Numbered from the stretch's first letter, positions 34,828 to 47,064 are shown. The stretch: 64,000 nucleotides of DNA from Henckelia pumila (GCF_033568475.1 NC_133123.1:61697522-61761521); one strand, 5' to 3'. A program made the numbers and translations. Notes: generated by a model not told the origin, from the sequence alone.

Positions 34828-35820
34828 GTTCTTAGCCCTTTCTAGTCAGATCTATGGAGTTCTAGGCGTTCTAATGGGAATCTGAAAGTAGCGGAGCGAT
34901 CCTGACGTCGTAGTGGAGCTGTGCCTAAGTTTTGAGGCATTCGCCATCAGCGGGCAGACAACGGACGCAAGTGTAGCTATGGTCTCCTTAAATTATTTAG
35001 GAGTATTCAATAGCTTAGTTAAAGCTTTTAGAACTTAAATAATGATGCATGAGTATTTGCATTGTAGAGCTGATGATAGGCTTGAAACCTAGAGTGGGAC
35101 TGTTATGACTGCCTTGAGTGAGGTACGTAAGTACTGACTGAGATGACCAGCATGATATATGATATATATGTTGCATGAGTATGTGCTATGTGTTTCTCAT
35201 GTTTTACTGCTTTAGCACATGCATGATTTTTACACGAGACTGCATCGCGTACGATGTGAGTCATGACAGTTTCCATCGTTGATGAGTTACTCCTTATAGA
35301 TTCGTGTCTGGGATGGCTCAGCCCCTGGTTTTGCTATCACTAGGAGCGACCACAACGGTGGAGTAGACGCTATAGTTGATGGGTGAATATACGAGTGCCC
35401 CGCGGACTAGCTATCCAGCACGGCGCTGTATATTCATGGCGCCCCTGAGTATACTGTTTTGCCCTTGTTTTAAAGTCATTTATGTGCTGCATGTATTTTA
35501 TATATCATTGCTTCCGTATTGATCATAGTCGCTCACGTCCAATATTTTTTGTATTTCTGGACACCCCATTCGACGGGACAGATGCAGGTGCAGATAGTAC
35601 GCCCAGTAGCTTGGAGAGACCAGCGATCAGTGAAGACAATAGGATTAGATGTAGGTTTTAATTCTATTGGGTTGTATATCGAATTTGTTTTAGTCGGTTG
35701 TATTCCGCCGACCAGTATTTATTTAAGTCTTCCGTAGCGAATTTATGTATTTATTTTAAATTGCATTCTTAATTATGCTCTTACTCTGATTAGGTAGTGA
35801 ATCTGGGTTGTGTCGCTACA

Positions 35821-36005
35821 ACGATCTTAGCGGAAACCCAACCTTGCTGACTGGAGATCCCAAGATCTTGGTTCAATGGAAAAACGAAGCTTTGAGAGTT
35901 GTTGCAACAACACTTGAGACAAGATTTGTGAAAAGTTCCCTTCTCATTCCTAGGGTGAAAAACGTGATGCCTACCACATGTATTGAGGTTAAGTTTATAC
36001 TTTTA
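35821..36005 (+). other. Copia remnant, 3' non-coding piece
   Basis: Continues the copia sequence after the solo LTR (GCGGAAACCCAACC...GACTGGAGATCCCAAGATC), a pattern I know from the 3' untranslated part of plant copia elements. No coding potential seen. Confidence 0.6.
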
Positions 36006-36617
36006 GGCTACGTTTGATAGGTGTGATGAGATAATTAAGGTATTGATAATTTTATGGATAATGAATGGATAATTTAAATCTTAAATTAATAGTATGATGT
36101 TTGGTATAAATGATTCATATACATAAATAGTACTTTTCTCTTGTTTGTTTCTCATGATAAATGCTTGGACAAATATTTGAACATGTGTATTGACCAAAAC
36201 ACCCTCCACTAACTTTTACCATTTCAAACGCAACTCTTGGTGTGGCCCATTAATTCACTTGTATTGTTCTTCATCTTCTCTTTCCATTCTCATATCAACA
36301 CAGCTACTGCAGCTCGGATCAATACACGACTTTGGCATTCTCTACACGGTAATCTCATCATTTTTTCATATTTTGGCTTGACAAAATATGATTTCATGAT
36401 ACTGTATTCTGTCGCAATCAACCGGACACATTTGCTTTCAAAATACTTTTGATGAACTAATTCCCAATGAATGAGTTGGAGGTTATTTGCAAAAATTCCC
36501 TACGTCTACTCTCCATAGTGCACCAAATCTCTTGGTATAAGTAATTTTTGCAAAAAACACAACCAAACGAAGGACAGTTTGCTTATCCTAATTTAATCAA
36601 GTCTATCAAACACAGCC
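36006..36617. mobile_element. MITE-like element (PIF/Harbinger-type ends)
   Basis: 612 bp bounded by GGCTACGTTTGATAGG and, in inverse complement, GGCTGTGTTTGATAG, with TTA on both sides (36,003-36,005 and 36,618-36,620). A 3-bp TTA duplication and these ends fit Tourist-like MITEs. The inside is AT-rich with no transposase. The flanking copia sequence continues on both sides, which supports an insertion. Confidence 0.8.
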
Positions 36618-36620
36618 TTA

Positions 36621-36850
36621 ATGATTCCTATACTTGAAAAAGTCGAGTATGGCAGGATACTCGTTATAGAATATCACTTATGCAAGTGTGAAGACGAGCC
36701 GCTTCAATGAAACACTTATCAATCCAAGAGTGTGTCCATGGATAAAATGGACACATACATGAGAACAAAAATTTGTGAGAAGGGTCTTGTGTAGGTATTA
36801 TTGTCTTGGTTTACACAAACAACTTAGTAGTTCAAGACATCGTTCGCTAA
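36621..36850 (+). other. Copia remnant, 3' non-coding piece between MITE and Harbinger
   Basis: AT-rich non-coding copia sequence ending TTCGCTAA, interrupted there; its apparent continuation (GCATCCAGTAAATCCGATGG) is at 54,478. Confidence 0.6.
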
Positions 36851-37353
36851 GAGCAACTCCAATCGTCCTCTATTTTGGAGGATTTCTCCAAATATGGAGG
36901 ATCACTGTAGCTGTGGAGGATGAATTTGGAGGATGAAATATTTACGAAAATGTCATCCTTCAAAATTATTTATTAGACCTTTTAACATACAAATTTATTT
37001 TTTGGTCCTTGTTTCAAATTATTTTAAATTAATTTCCGTGTTTCATTTATTTAATTTATTTAAAATTTATTTGAATATTTTTAATTAATTAATTGTAATT
37101 TAAATATTTATAAAAAAACATTAAATGGAAATAATGAAAAATATCATTAAAAAAACACAACACAATTTAGTACAAACATTTTATTCAAAACACAATTTAC
37201 TACAAACATTTTGTTGAATTAATTTAACTTGGAAAAACATGCGATTTTTTTGACACGGAAAAATAGATAATATTAAAGAACATATCATCAAAAAAATAAA
37301 AAAACACAAACAACAATAAAAATAAACACACTCGTTGAAATCAGGAAAATATA

Positions 37354-38369
37354 CTAGTAGTCCGAGAGATCGGGTTTGAGTGGTGAAGTTCCTCCAAAAA
37401 ATTGTCCGAAAGGTGCAGAATTCCCAGCGGAACCATCCCCCTTTGCTAATATTTTCTTATAAATGTTTTGTTGTTGTTTGACCAAGTATGGATGGACTGA
37501 TGCATCAACAGACATGGTGTTCAACAATAGTATTTTATTATCTTCCTTCTCGGCCATTATATCATTCCTTTGTCTCTCAATATCAATGAGCTTTTTTTGA
37601 TGGATCTCAGCATTCTCCATCACAGCCACCATTTTCTCACTACATTTGGCCATTATGGAAAGGTCCTTCAAGTTTCTTTCATTAGCTTTTCTTTTTCCTT
37701 TGACCTTTTTTATGTCAATTGGACGCTTAGAACCCCCCATGTAGGGCTATCTTCATAAAGGTTTATAGCAAAACCAGATAGACCTGGAGAATCTGGTTTT
37801 GGTTATTCTGTGTTGGGAGAATAGTCTGATTGGGAGGAATCGATGTTCCCATGGTTTGGTACGAAATTAGGTAAAACAACGTTGGATGGTCTAAACTTCT
37901 CTTGATCTTTAAGTAACTGCCAAACATGATCCAACCTCCAAGTCTACCTAGATGATTGCTTAAATAAATCTTTTGCTCGATCCAACTACAACCACATATA
38001 ATTTGTATCTTAGTTACATACTGTAAAAATAAACTTCATTTGAAATATATATTCTAACAATATTAACTACTCACAATGTCTTTCTCAGAAGCACCACTTG
38101 TACGGCTAAGTTCCACCTGACTAACACATGAACTAAAGTTTTGAACAATCTTGTTTATGTTGAACCAGCGGCATTGGAGGGCCTTAATAGTACGAGGCTC
38201 TGCTGAGTTACCAGTGACTTGTTTGTTGTAGGTTGCTGCAATTCGCGACCACAACCTATCGCGTGATTGGTTTATACCAATAATTGGATTTTGGGACGTC
38301 AAGATACGCCGTGACAAGAAGTTTGTCTTCCTCGATTGAGAAAGCAACACCACGTTTAGATGAAGTCAT
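37354..38369 (-). pseudogene. Harbinger ORF1, Myb/SANT-like DNA-binding protein (broken)
   Basis: The likely start is the ATG at 38,367-38,369 (MTSSKRGVAFSIEEDKLLV), a SANT/trihelix start. The rest of the domain is visible as INQSRDRLWSRIAATYN and ALQCRWFNINKIVQ, but in another frame, implying a one-base shift near 38,310. A GTGAGT donor after GASEKDIV (near 38,070) and a TTGTAG acceptor near 37,990 suggest an intron. After it come DRAKDLFKQSS and LDHVWQLLKDQEKF with an in-frame stop between them and another stop near 37,810. The C-terminal part (37,354-37,740) has a coiled-coil-like stretch (MVAVMENAEIHQKKLIDIERQR). In this family ORF1 works with the transposase for nuclear import or DNA binding. 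Confidence 0.8.
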
Positions 38370-38570
38370 TTGATCATAAATAATTTTTTTATGTATATGA
38401 TATACACTAATGCTAAGAATGTCACTTCTATTTATAGCCCAACAATTTTGGATAACAAATCTGATTCAACGGTCTAGATTAAAGGATATATGATCTGACG
38501 ATATAAATCAACTTACTTGGATGTATGTTTCTTGATATACGCAAATTGAATCTGAAGGTGTATATTTAAA

Positions 38571-39415
38571 GAACTAAGTATTAAAATATGTAAATATATG
38601 TTATATATATAAATGACTAGTCACATCAGTCATCAAGACCTGTGAGTAGTGGCCAACTACACAACCCATGTTTTGTGTCTTTTATTGAACGACTATAGAA
38701 AACTCGTGACAGATAAAGCTGTGTAATAGTTGACAATTGAGTTGTATCTGATCGCGACTAGACAACCCGTGACAGCTGCTGCTAGAAAACCCATTACAAC
38801 TTGCAAATAGACAAACCGTGACAAATAGTGGAGTATTTTATTGTAAATAAATGACACAAGTGGACAACCCATATTTCAAATTCTATTCTAATGACACAAC
38901 CTGTGAAATTTCTAGAGAATCAAGTATTAAAATATGTAAATATATGTTATATATATAAATGACTAGTCACATCACTTGCCACTACCCGTGAGTAGTGACC
39001 AACTAGACAACCCATATTTTGTGTCTTTTATTGCACGATTATAGACAACCCGTGGCAGATAAAACTGTGTAATAGTTGACAGTTGAGTTGTCTCTGATCG
39101 CGACTAGACAACCCGTGACAGATGCTACTAGAAAACCCATGACAACTTACAAATAGACAAACCGTGACAAATACTGGAGTATTTTATTGAAAATAAATGA
39201 CACAAGTGGACAACCCATATTTTGGATTATATTCCAATGACACAACCCGTGAAATTTTTGGAGAATCAAGTATTAAAATATGTAAATATACGTTATATAT
39301 TTAAATGACTAGTCACATCACTTGCCACTACCCGTGAGTAGTGACCAACTAGATAGCCCATATTTTGTGTCTTTTATTGCAAACATACAATTTTAGACAA
39401 CCCGTGACATTTATT
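38571..39415. repeat. Tandem repeat, period 346 bp, about 2.4 copies, between the two Harbinger genes
   Basis: TATTAAAATATGTAAATATA recurs at 38,579, 38,925 and 39,271, exactly 346 bp apart, followed each time by ATGACTAGTCACATCA. Within the unit a short word close to ACAACCCGTGAC occurs many times. It lies in the gap between divergent ORF1 and ORF2, where promoters are expected. No coding potential seen. Confidence 0.9.
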
Positions 39416-39479
39416 CTTCCTACTGAAAATGAGTTTTTAAGACTCATGACTTGGTCTTCATTTACTCATCCTATTTAAA

Positions 39480-40303
39480 ATGAATTTTCATGAGGGAGGT
39501 CCTTCAAATTTCTCTTTCAATGCACCTTCGCCACCATCTAATGGTGAAGAGCAACCCAGTGTAATGATAAAGAATGAGTTTCATCTCATTGGCCATAAAC
39601 CAATGGTTTTAAGCCAACTAATTAGTGTTACCATTGTCGCCGATTACTTCCAAGAAGGTCATAATTTGCAACATGGAGGATCGATTCCTGGTCATATTGT
39701 GATTAATCGAGATATATTGTCCGCTGATCAATGCTTATTCACGGACTATTTTTCAGAGTCTCCAATGTACAATGAGTCAATGTTCAAACGACTTTTTTGA
39801 ATGTCTCGCCGCCTATTCTTGCGAATTATGGAATCCGTTGAAAATCATGACAATTACTTGGTTAAGAAAGTAGATGTGTTAGGGAGGCTCGGGTTGTCAC
39901 CACACCAAAAGATAACTGCTGCAATGCGAATCTTAGCTTATGATGCAGTGGCAGATTCAACAGATGAGTATGTTAAAATCGGTGAGTGTACTGCAATTGA
40001 AAGTTTGAAAAGATTTTGTCGGGCTATGGTAGAGGTGTTTGGTGACTGGTATCTTCGGCCTCCCAATGCCAAGGACATTGAAAGGATTCTCCACATTGGA
40101 AAACAAAGTGTATTTTCGGGGATGCCAGGAAGCCTTGATTGTATGCATTGGAAGTGGAAAACTTGTCCTACAGGTTGGGCTGTACAATATGTTGGTCATA
40201 GAGGAAAGCCAACAATCATTTTGGAGGCTGTAGTAGGTTACGAGTTGTGGATATGACATGCATATTTTGATTTGTCAGGTTCAAACAATGACATTAATGT
40301 TGT
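39480..40303 (+). pseudogene. Harbinger transposase ORF2, N-terminal and middle part
   Basis: One reading frame from ATG 39,480, with an in-frame TGA at 39,798-39,800 and another stop at 40,254-40,256. Features in order: IVINRDILSADQCLFTDYFSESPMYNESMFKRLF, MSRRLFLRIMESVE, KITAAMRILAYD, RFCRAMVEVFGDWYLR and GMPGSLDCMHWKWKTCP, whose Asp is the first catalytic residue of the DDE_Tnp_4 family (HARBI1/ALP1 relatives). It ends SGSNNDINVV and is then cut by the LTR element. The part with the second catalytic Asp (expected near GYYLADGIYP) is missing. Confidence 0.9.
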
Positions 40304-41528
40304 TTCATTTTTGATGATAGAGAGATTGAAACCCGATCTACACCGTTCAAAATCAAGTTCAAGATGTTTTAAAGCTGCTGTCCAAATTTCGGCTTGATCC
40401 GACGGCTAGAACTCAAGATATGATTTTTTTCAAGAAACCTGCGCGCTGGCACATATATATGCACGGACCCATGCACGGAGGTGGCACGGGGTCCGGACAT
40501 GTCACAAGGAAAAAAATAATTTGAGGCAAAGGGCACCCGGAGGTGGGCACGGACCGTTATCCAGGGTCCGTTCATGTCGCAGAATCAGAAAAATAAAATT
40601 TTCGGCAATTAAAAGTCTTACTTTCCGAGCTTTATTTCGTGGGCTTTCAAAGACATATAAATAGGAGAGTTGAGATCAGATTGCAGAGTTCGAATCACAT
40701 CAGATAGACGAAGGCTAGGAGGCTTGGACATTGAAGAACGCTCCATTCGAGTTTTTCTTCCCTTGTTCTTTTGATTATTAAACTTTTGTTTGAACTATAT
40801 TTTCGTTTATTGATTAGTTTTTCTTCAACCAAGACGGCGAGATTGGGTCGAACAATTTTATGTTGAATATGTGGATTTTGATTTGAGATTTTTAGATCTT
40901 TCTTCAATTTATTGATTATTGGATTTAAATTCTATCTTGTGAATAACCTGATTAATTATTTACTTGATTGTTAATTAATTCCGAGTCGCAAGGTTAGGAA
41001 TTGATTTTGATCACTCCAATAATTGACATATGGTTAAACCGACTAGAAATAGTATTCGGTTTCAGTATGCGATTTTAGGTGAAAACTGAATTATCACAAA
41101 TATTGAATGCACTAATGTTTGATTAGAATTATGAAAATTAATCCGCCATAACATGAATAGGTTTAACATGTTCTAGAAATAGACTGTTAAACAAGATAGG
41201 ATAATTCGTCGTGATTTAAAATTAAATCTGGATCTTAGATTTGCCACTTGTTTGCATAAATTGTTCGGCACCTTCGTGTGTCTTGGTTGTCTCAATTTAA
41301 TTAAATTTATCTTTCAGCTATTTTATTTCTTATTATTTTTAATAATTAAATTTTTATTTAATTTATTGCATCATATTTATTATTTTTGTCAAGATTAAGC
41401 TAAATAATTAATTCTTGAGAATTGACAACAGTCCCTGTGGGATCGATACTTAGACTCTTTGTCCACTTAATATAACTTGACCTGGTACGCTTGCCAGTAA
41501 TTATTTTTAATACTGAATTAAGCGGTTA
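40304..41528 (+). repeat. 5' LTR of the non-autonomous element (left edge missing)
   Basis: Matches 43,436-44,659. TATA-like CATATAAATAGGAGAG at about 40,655. The junction with transposase DNA is at about 40,303. Confidence 0.85.
40441..40580. repeat. GC-rich short-repeat block in the LTR (GCACGGACC / GGGTCCG words)
   Basis: Several copies of CACGGA and GGTCCG in both orientations just upstream of the TATA-like box; repeated with few changes at 43,571-43,711. Confidence 0.75.
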
Positions 41529-41534
41529 AGTTTT

Positions 41535-41553
41535 TGGCGCCACTGCCGGGGAC
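41535..41553 (+). promoter_or_regulatory. Primer binding site of the non-autonomous element
   Basis: TGGCGCCACTGCCGGGGAC, six bases after the LTR end, resembles sites used by Tat/Athila-type elements. The priming tRNA is not certain from sequence alone. Confidence 0.75.
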
Positions 41554-43224
41554 TGTTTAGTTAATATTAGGATAGATTATTTGCTTGAGTCTAGACTTAT
41601 TTTTATTATTATTATTATTTTACTTTTATTTATTTAATTATTTATTTTACCTTGTGAGGTACTTGGAGATGGTTAATCGACAGATTTTCACAAGGTTTAC
41701 CCACCAGCTCGCATGCGAAGATGAGCCAAAAGTGAATTTTGATGATGAAGAGGAATATCAGTTCATGTCGAGTGTTGTTGGACCGACGAGCTCAAAAAAC
41801 CAATATCATGCCAAGCTTGAGGGCGTACACAATCAAGACCCATACGTAGAATCATATGATTCTTACTATGGGCGGCAGCCGCTCTTTGATGGTTGCTACT
41901 GCATAGTCGGGCTATAGACTATAACTTTAGCGTTGACTGTTGCACCCGCTACACCCAGTTTACTGCTGTCACCCCAAAAGATGTTGCCGAGGAAGATGAA
42001 GAGGATTTTTATGACCAGTGGAGTTTTATTTTTTTTTTCATTATGTGTTTGTTCATTTTTGCATATTGTTCATTGTTTCTAAAGCATTGAGGGCAATGCT
42101 TTGGATAAGTATGGGGGGATAAACTAGTTTTTAATGTTTTGTCTTGTGTTGCATCTGTCTTGTTTCATGTCTGTTTGAATCTTTGTTGTTTTGTGGTTGT
42201 TTGTCGTGTTTGTGTTGCATTCTTAACGTTTTCGTAGTTGTGTGCATGTGTATTAAGTAGGATAATGAATGAGAGCCAATGATGATATGAAGTCATGATT
42301 TTTGTGAAATTTTTTTTGTTTTTGCCCTTAAGTTGACATGAGAAACCGTAGGTTGAACCGTGAATATTCTTTTAAGCACTTATGTTAGACCGGTGAATTG
42401 TAGCGATATAATTGATGATGTTTTGCTTGTTTGACCATTGCACGGCAATAAGTGTTTGTTGATCTTGATTGTGTTCTTTGAGTTTCAATGATTGTATAGC
42501 ATTGCACTTATGATCTTGAGCGCACCTAAATTTTTGAAAAATTAAAATTAACAAACTTTATGAAAAAATCACCTCCATCCGGGTTATGGACTAGAAATTG
42601 AAATCCTAATTATCTAGTCTATGGCTAAGTCTGCGGATAAAATGGGGGTGTTCTCTTAAAAATAGCATGAATTTTTAATAACAATTTCATCCGGGCTTGG
42701 ATAGTGATTGAAATCCTAATCACTTTTCCATAGCTAAGTTTGCGGGTTTCATGGGATTGTAGCTCCATCCGGGCTATAGACGAGGGGATTGAAATTCTAA
42801 TCCTATCAAAGTTATAACTAAGTTTGCGGGTAATTATTGGGGCTTAAAAATATCGGGTGCAAAATCCGACGGTGCGTAATCATTCTCAAGGGATGTGTGT
42901 TTGTGCTAGAGGTTGTTGGGAGGAAGAGACACTTGATTGAGAAACTTGCACTGATATGTCATAGGTCGCTAAGCAGTCTTAAAACGGATTTTTTTTTTAA
43001 GTTGCATGTAACTAGAATAACATTACACACACACACACACGTTCACGTTAAACCAAAGGTGTATCGTGAAGAGTTGAGGGCGTTTGTGGTTTTTAATTTG
43101 GCATGTGACTTCTCTAAGGAAAATTCTCATGAATTTTTCCTACTTTATTTTTGTTGTTTTTGTTGTGTTATTGTTGCATTGTTTGTCTTGCTCGAGGGCG
43201 AGCAAGATTTAAGTATGGGGAAGT
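41554..43224 (+). other. Internal region without recognisable gag or pol
   Basis: AT-rich. One short open frame (41,585-41,917) contains acidic stretches but no domain known to me. A second, at 42,837-43,349, has hydrophobic stretches and no known match; it is probably chance. The right end is purine-rich (AAGTATGGGGAAGT) just before the LTR, a polypurine tract. Confidence 0.55.
42573..42831 (+). repeat. Three imperfect repeats of about 90 bp in the internal region
   Basis: CATCCGGG, then GATTGAAATCCTAAT, then GCTAAGTTTGCGGGT recur in that order three times (starting near 42,573, 42,688 and 42,763) with diverged spacing. Possibly an RNA structure or packaging part; function unknown. Confidence 0.75.
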
Positions 43225-44659
43225 TGATAAGTGCATTTTGTGTGCATTATTTTGTGTTATTTCTATATTTATTTTGCATGCATTCATATTGTTTTATAAT
43301 TTTTATTCATTATATATTGTATGTTTGTGTATTTCACTCTCTTGGTTGATTTTTGTAGAAATATTGAAGAAATCATGATTTTTGGGGCAAGAGAAGAGCC
43401 ACAAGCATGAATTACGGAGTAGGTATGGTCAAAAATTCATTTTTAATGATAGAGAGATCTAAATCCGATCTACACCATTCAAAATCAATTTCAAGATGTT
43501 TTAAAGCTGTTTTCCAAATTTTGGCTCGATCCGACGGCTAGAACTCAATATATGATTTTTTCAAGAAAACTGCGCGCTGGCACATATATATGCACGGACC
43601 CATGCACGGAGGTGGCACGGGGTCCGGATATGTTGCGAGGAAAAAAATAATTTGAGGCAGAGGGCACCCGGAGGTGGGCACGGACCCTTATCCAGGGTCC
43701 GTGCATGTCGCAGAATCAGAAAAATAAAATTTTTGGCAATTAAAAGTCTTACTTTCCGGGCCTTATTTCGTGGGTTTTCAAAGACATATAAATAGGAGAG
43801 TTGAGATCAGATTGCAGAGTTTGAATCGCATCAAATAGACGACGGCTAGGAGGCTTGGAGATTGAAGAATGCTCCATTCGAGTTTTTTTTCTCTTGTTCT
43901 TTTGATTATTAAACTTTTGTTTGAACTATATTTTCTTTTATTGATTAGTTTTTCTTCAACCAAGACGGCGATATTGGGCCGAACAATTTTATGTTGAATA
44001 TGTGGATTTTGATTTGAGATTTTTAAATCTTTCTTCAATTTATTGATTATTGGATTTAAATTCTGTCTTTTGAATAACCTGATCAATTATTTACTTGATT
44101 GTTAATTAATTCCGATTCGAAAGGTTAGGAATTGATTTTGATCACTCCAATAATTGACATATGGTTAAACCGACTAGAAATAGTATTCGGTTTCAGTATG
44201 CAATTTTAGGTGAAAACTGAATTATCACAAATATTGAATGCATTCATGTTTGATTAGAATTATGAAAATTAATCCGTCATAACTTGAATAGGTTTAACAT
44301 GTTCTAGAAATACACTGTTAAACAAGATAGGATAATTCGCCGTGATTTAAGATTAAATCTGGATCTTAGATTTGACACTTGTTTGCATAAATTGTTCGGT
44401 ACCTTCGTGTGTCTTGGTTTTCTCAATTTAATTAAATTTATCTTTCAGCTATTTTATTTCTTATTATTTTTAATAATTAAATTTTTATTTAATTTATTGC
44501 AACCTATTTATTATTTTTGTCTAGATTAAGCTAAATAATTAATTCTTGAGAATTGACAACAGTGCCTGTGGGATCGATACTTGGACTCTTTATCCATTTA
44601 CTATAACTTGACCTGGTACGCTTGCCAGTAATTATTTTTAATACCGAAATAAGCGGTCA
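43225..44659 (+). repeat. 3' LTR of the non-autonomous element
   Basis: 1,435 bp starting TGATAAGTGC and ending GCGGTCA. Transposase sequence resumes at 44,660. Confidence 0.85.
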
Positions 44660-45071
44660 GCCACTCTGGTGCAAACAATACAAAATCCACAAGGTCCAAA
44701 GCGACAATATTTTGCAGCATGACAAGAAATTTGTAGAAAATATGTTGAACGGGAATTTGGTGTACTTCAATCAAAGTGGGGAATAATTACTGGACCAGCC
44801 CGATTATGGAGGAAATGAGTCTTGTATGATATCATGACAACATGCATAATAATGCATAATATGATTATTGAAGATGAAATGGATGAGCATGTATTAGTCA
44901 CAGATTATCACGAATTCCACCCCATATGTTGAAATGGTACATGATGAACATGTTCGATTTCAAGAGTTTCTTGCACGACATCGTCAAATAAAAGATAATT
45001 CGGCTCACTATGCACTTTGGGATGCTCTTATCGATCATTTGTGGGAGTATTATAGTAATTCAGAATATTAG
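44660..45071 (+). pseudogene. Harbinger transposase ORF2, C-terminal part
   Basis: Starts ATLVQTIQNPQGPKRQYFAA and contains VEREFGVLQSKWGI, whose first Glu is the third catalytic residue of the DDE triad. MTTCIIMHNMIIED follows and the gene ends LWEYYSNSEY with TAG at 45,069-45,071. In-frame stops interrupt it near 44,720, 44,818 and 44,928, and the last part is in another frame. About 41 residues expected between this part and the piece ending at 40,303 are absent. Confidence 0.88.
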
Positions 45072-45201
45072 TATTTGTAATTGTCAATTGGTGTGTTGTT
45101 CTTTAAACTTTTATGCGTCGTTTATTTTTATGTTAATTTATATTTTATGTTTGTATGATTAATGTTTTGTGTTGTTTGCAATGTAATTGTTTTGAAGTGT
45201 T
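45072..45201 (+). other. Harbinger 3' non-coding stretch
   Basis: AT-rich, no ORF. Its last five bases, GTGTT (45,197-45,201), are the left target duplication of the copia element that follows. Confidence 0.7.
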
Positions 45202-47047
45202 TGAAAGAGTGGGTGCCCAATGAGCCAACTTGTGGCTAAGGGCTTTGATGACTCTTTGTATAAACAATATTTTGTTTAATATAATTTACACTTTTATTAA
45301 TGGCAATGACTTTATCTTTCTTCATATTGTTATATTGTGATATACTATTGTTGTTTTGATAAAGACCTTGAATATACTATAGTGTATGTAAGATGTGGTA
45401 GTACATGAGGATGACTATCATGAAACACATCTTATAGTCACTGTATATTCTAAACAATTCCTAGTCGATTGAGCCGTCCGTTAATAAGGATAAGGATCGC
45501 TCGAGATTGAGACTAGCATTTGCGATGCCGAGTACCACGTTTCATTGGTATGGAACATAGAGATGTTCAAAGCATGCAAATGGATATTCATACGATGAAT
45601 GATCGAACTACCCTATCCGGACTTTCCAAGTGGTTATCACTTATCGAGTGGATAAAGTCCGCGGTTTTGGTTGTACACCATTAGTCCTTACTACTTGAAA
45701 CATCATTGAGACTCTATATGCTAGTATTGTACTTTGACTTGTTTACCGACTCTATTGGGGTCATCAGGTGTCGGGATTGAGTACAGTTACAACACATATA
45801 GGAGTCGATGCTTTGTTGTCAAGGATTCACCACATACTTGCGAGTGTGGATATCCTATGCAATCTGAGGAGATATTAGTGTGACGAATCTCTGGCCAGAG
45901 TACATGATGTGTTTTAAGAAATGGTTTCTTAGTAGCACATGCGATGTCACTATTTGATCTTCAAGATGCATTGCATAGTTATCGAATCTCAAACGACTCT
46001 CGATTTACCAATGGTTGTTGATTCGATCGGGATATATGGATGAAGGTACCGTACTGTACGCTAACCAAAATCTATTGGTTCTTGTAGGCACTATCAGTGA
46101 TACCTAGGGAATCATGGGGCGATGTTGCTAGGCGCTCTTACCATGATTCGATGGGCAAGTCGGAAATTTTTGTTCCGAGTCACAAGGAGTTGTGAGCCCA
46201 CGTCTAGTTGTATCCCTGAACCATTGAGGGTCACATAGAGTAATGGATTTTTAATCCCCGTTGAGATAGTTAAATTTAAAGAGTTAAATATAATGAACAA
46301 AGAAGTGGGACTTTTTATTTAAGAGTAGAGGAGTAAGATTTCCTAAAATGACATAGGGATGGGCATTTTTGGAAATCACTGATTTCGGATTCAGAAAATT
46401 TATCTTGACTCTAAAAGATGCAGAAATGGTTTCTGTGAACATTGGTGAAATTGGTTTATCAATCTGAGTCACTATGAATTTTATATTAATTTTTGAACAT
46501 GCGGGTTTTGCTTGTCAGGCTTGAACTTATAACTAATGGGCCCTAAGCTGTTAGCAGCCCACATTATAAATAAGTTATTGCAGTACAAAAATTACACAAC
46601 AGAGGTCACAAAATATTTTCGAAAACCCTAGCTGTGTTTTCTCTAAGTGGCCGTCCCCCTCCCTCTCTCTGTCGGGAAAATCCAGCCTGTGAATTTTGAA
46701 TTTGCAGTCTGGTTTAACGGATCAAATTCGTTAATTCTCTTCGTAGAAACTTCTGATAGATTTTATAGTGCAATCTATCAGAGGGATTAAATCTCTGTTC
46801 GTGGACCTGATTGAAGAACAGTTCGTCCATCAGTTCCTGGGAGATACAACAAGAGCAGAGTAATCTGTTGGTGTCGATAATCTCATTTCGAGATTGGAGG
46901 TAAAAATTTATAATTGTTATTTAATTTTTACATACACAATTTAATCGTAAAGTTTTCATACCCATTATGGAATCGTTCCATATAAAATTTTAAACTTCCG
47001 CTGCACTGGGTATCAATTCTGATTGATCTGATCGCCGTTCTCCAACA
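45202..47047 (+). repeat. 5' LTR of the Ty1/copia element
   Basis: 1,846 bp, nearly identical to 52,289-54,134. A TATA-like TTATAAATAAG near 46,565 is a plausible promoter. Confidence 0.95.
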
Positions 47048-47064
47048 GTGGTATCAGAGACAGG
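47048..47064 (+). promoter_or_regulatory. Primer binding site of the Ty1/copia element
   Basis: GTGGTATCAGAGACAGG directly after the LTR; TGGTATCAGAG is complementary to the initiator tRNA-Met 3' end. Confidence 0.9.

Larger units (their letters stand above)
34398..35820 (+). repeat. Solo LTR, probably Ty3/gypsy Tekay-like, inside the copia remnant
   Basis: 1,423 bp, starting TGTAGTGAC and ending GTCGCTACA, so the ends form an imperfect inverted repeat. The flanks ACAAT and ACGAT match at four of five bases, consistent with an aged 5-bp duplication. A TATA-like TTTATAAGTAGA near 34,695 gives the + orientation. It resembles 54,939-56,076 (shared GAGGTACGTAAGTACTGACTGAG-like core). No internal region is present, as expected after recombination between two LTRs. 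The family call rests on LTR layout only. Confidence 0.75.
40304..44659 (+). mobile_element. Non-autonomous LTR retrotransposon (Tat/Athila-like signals) inside the Harbinger transposase
   Basis: LTRs of about 1.2 kb (incomplete at its left edge) and 1,435 bp flank only 1.7 kb of internal DNA, in which I recognise no gag or pol domain. A primer site TGGCGCCACTGCCGGGGAC follows the first LTR and a purine-rich tract precedes the second. The signals (GGCGCC primer site, GAGGGCAATGCT...AAGTATGGGG) resemble Tat/Athila-type gypsy elements. The element is incomplete and broken. Its LTRs differ at a few percent by eye, so it is older than the copia element next to it. Confidence 0.8.
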
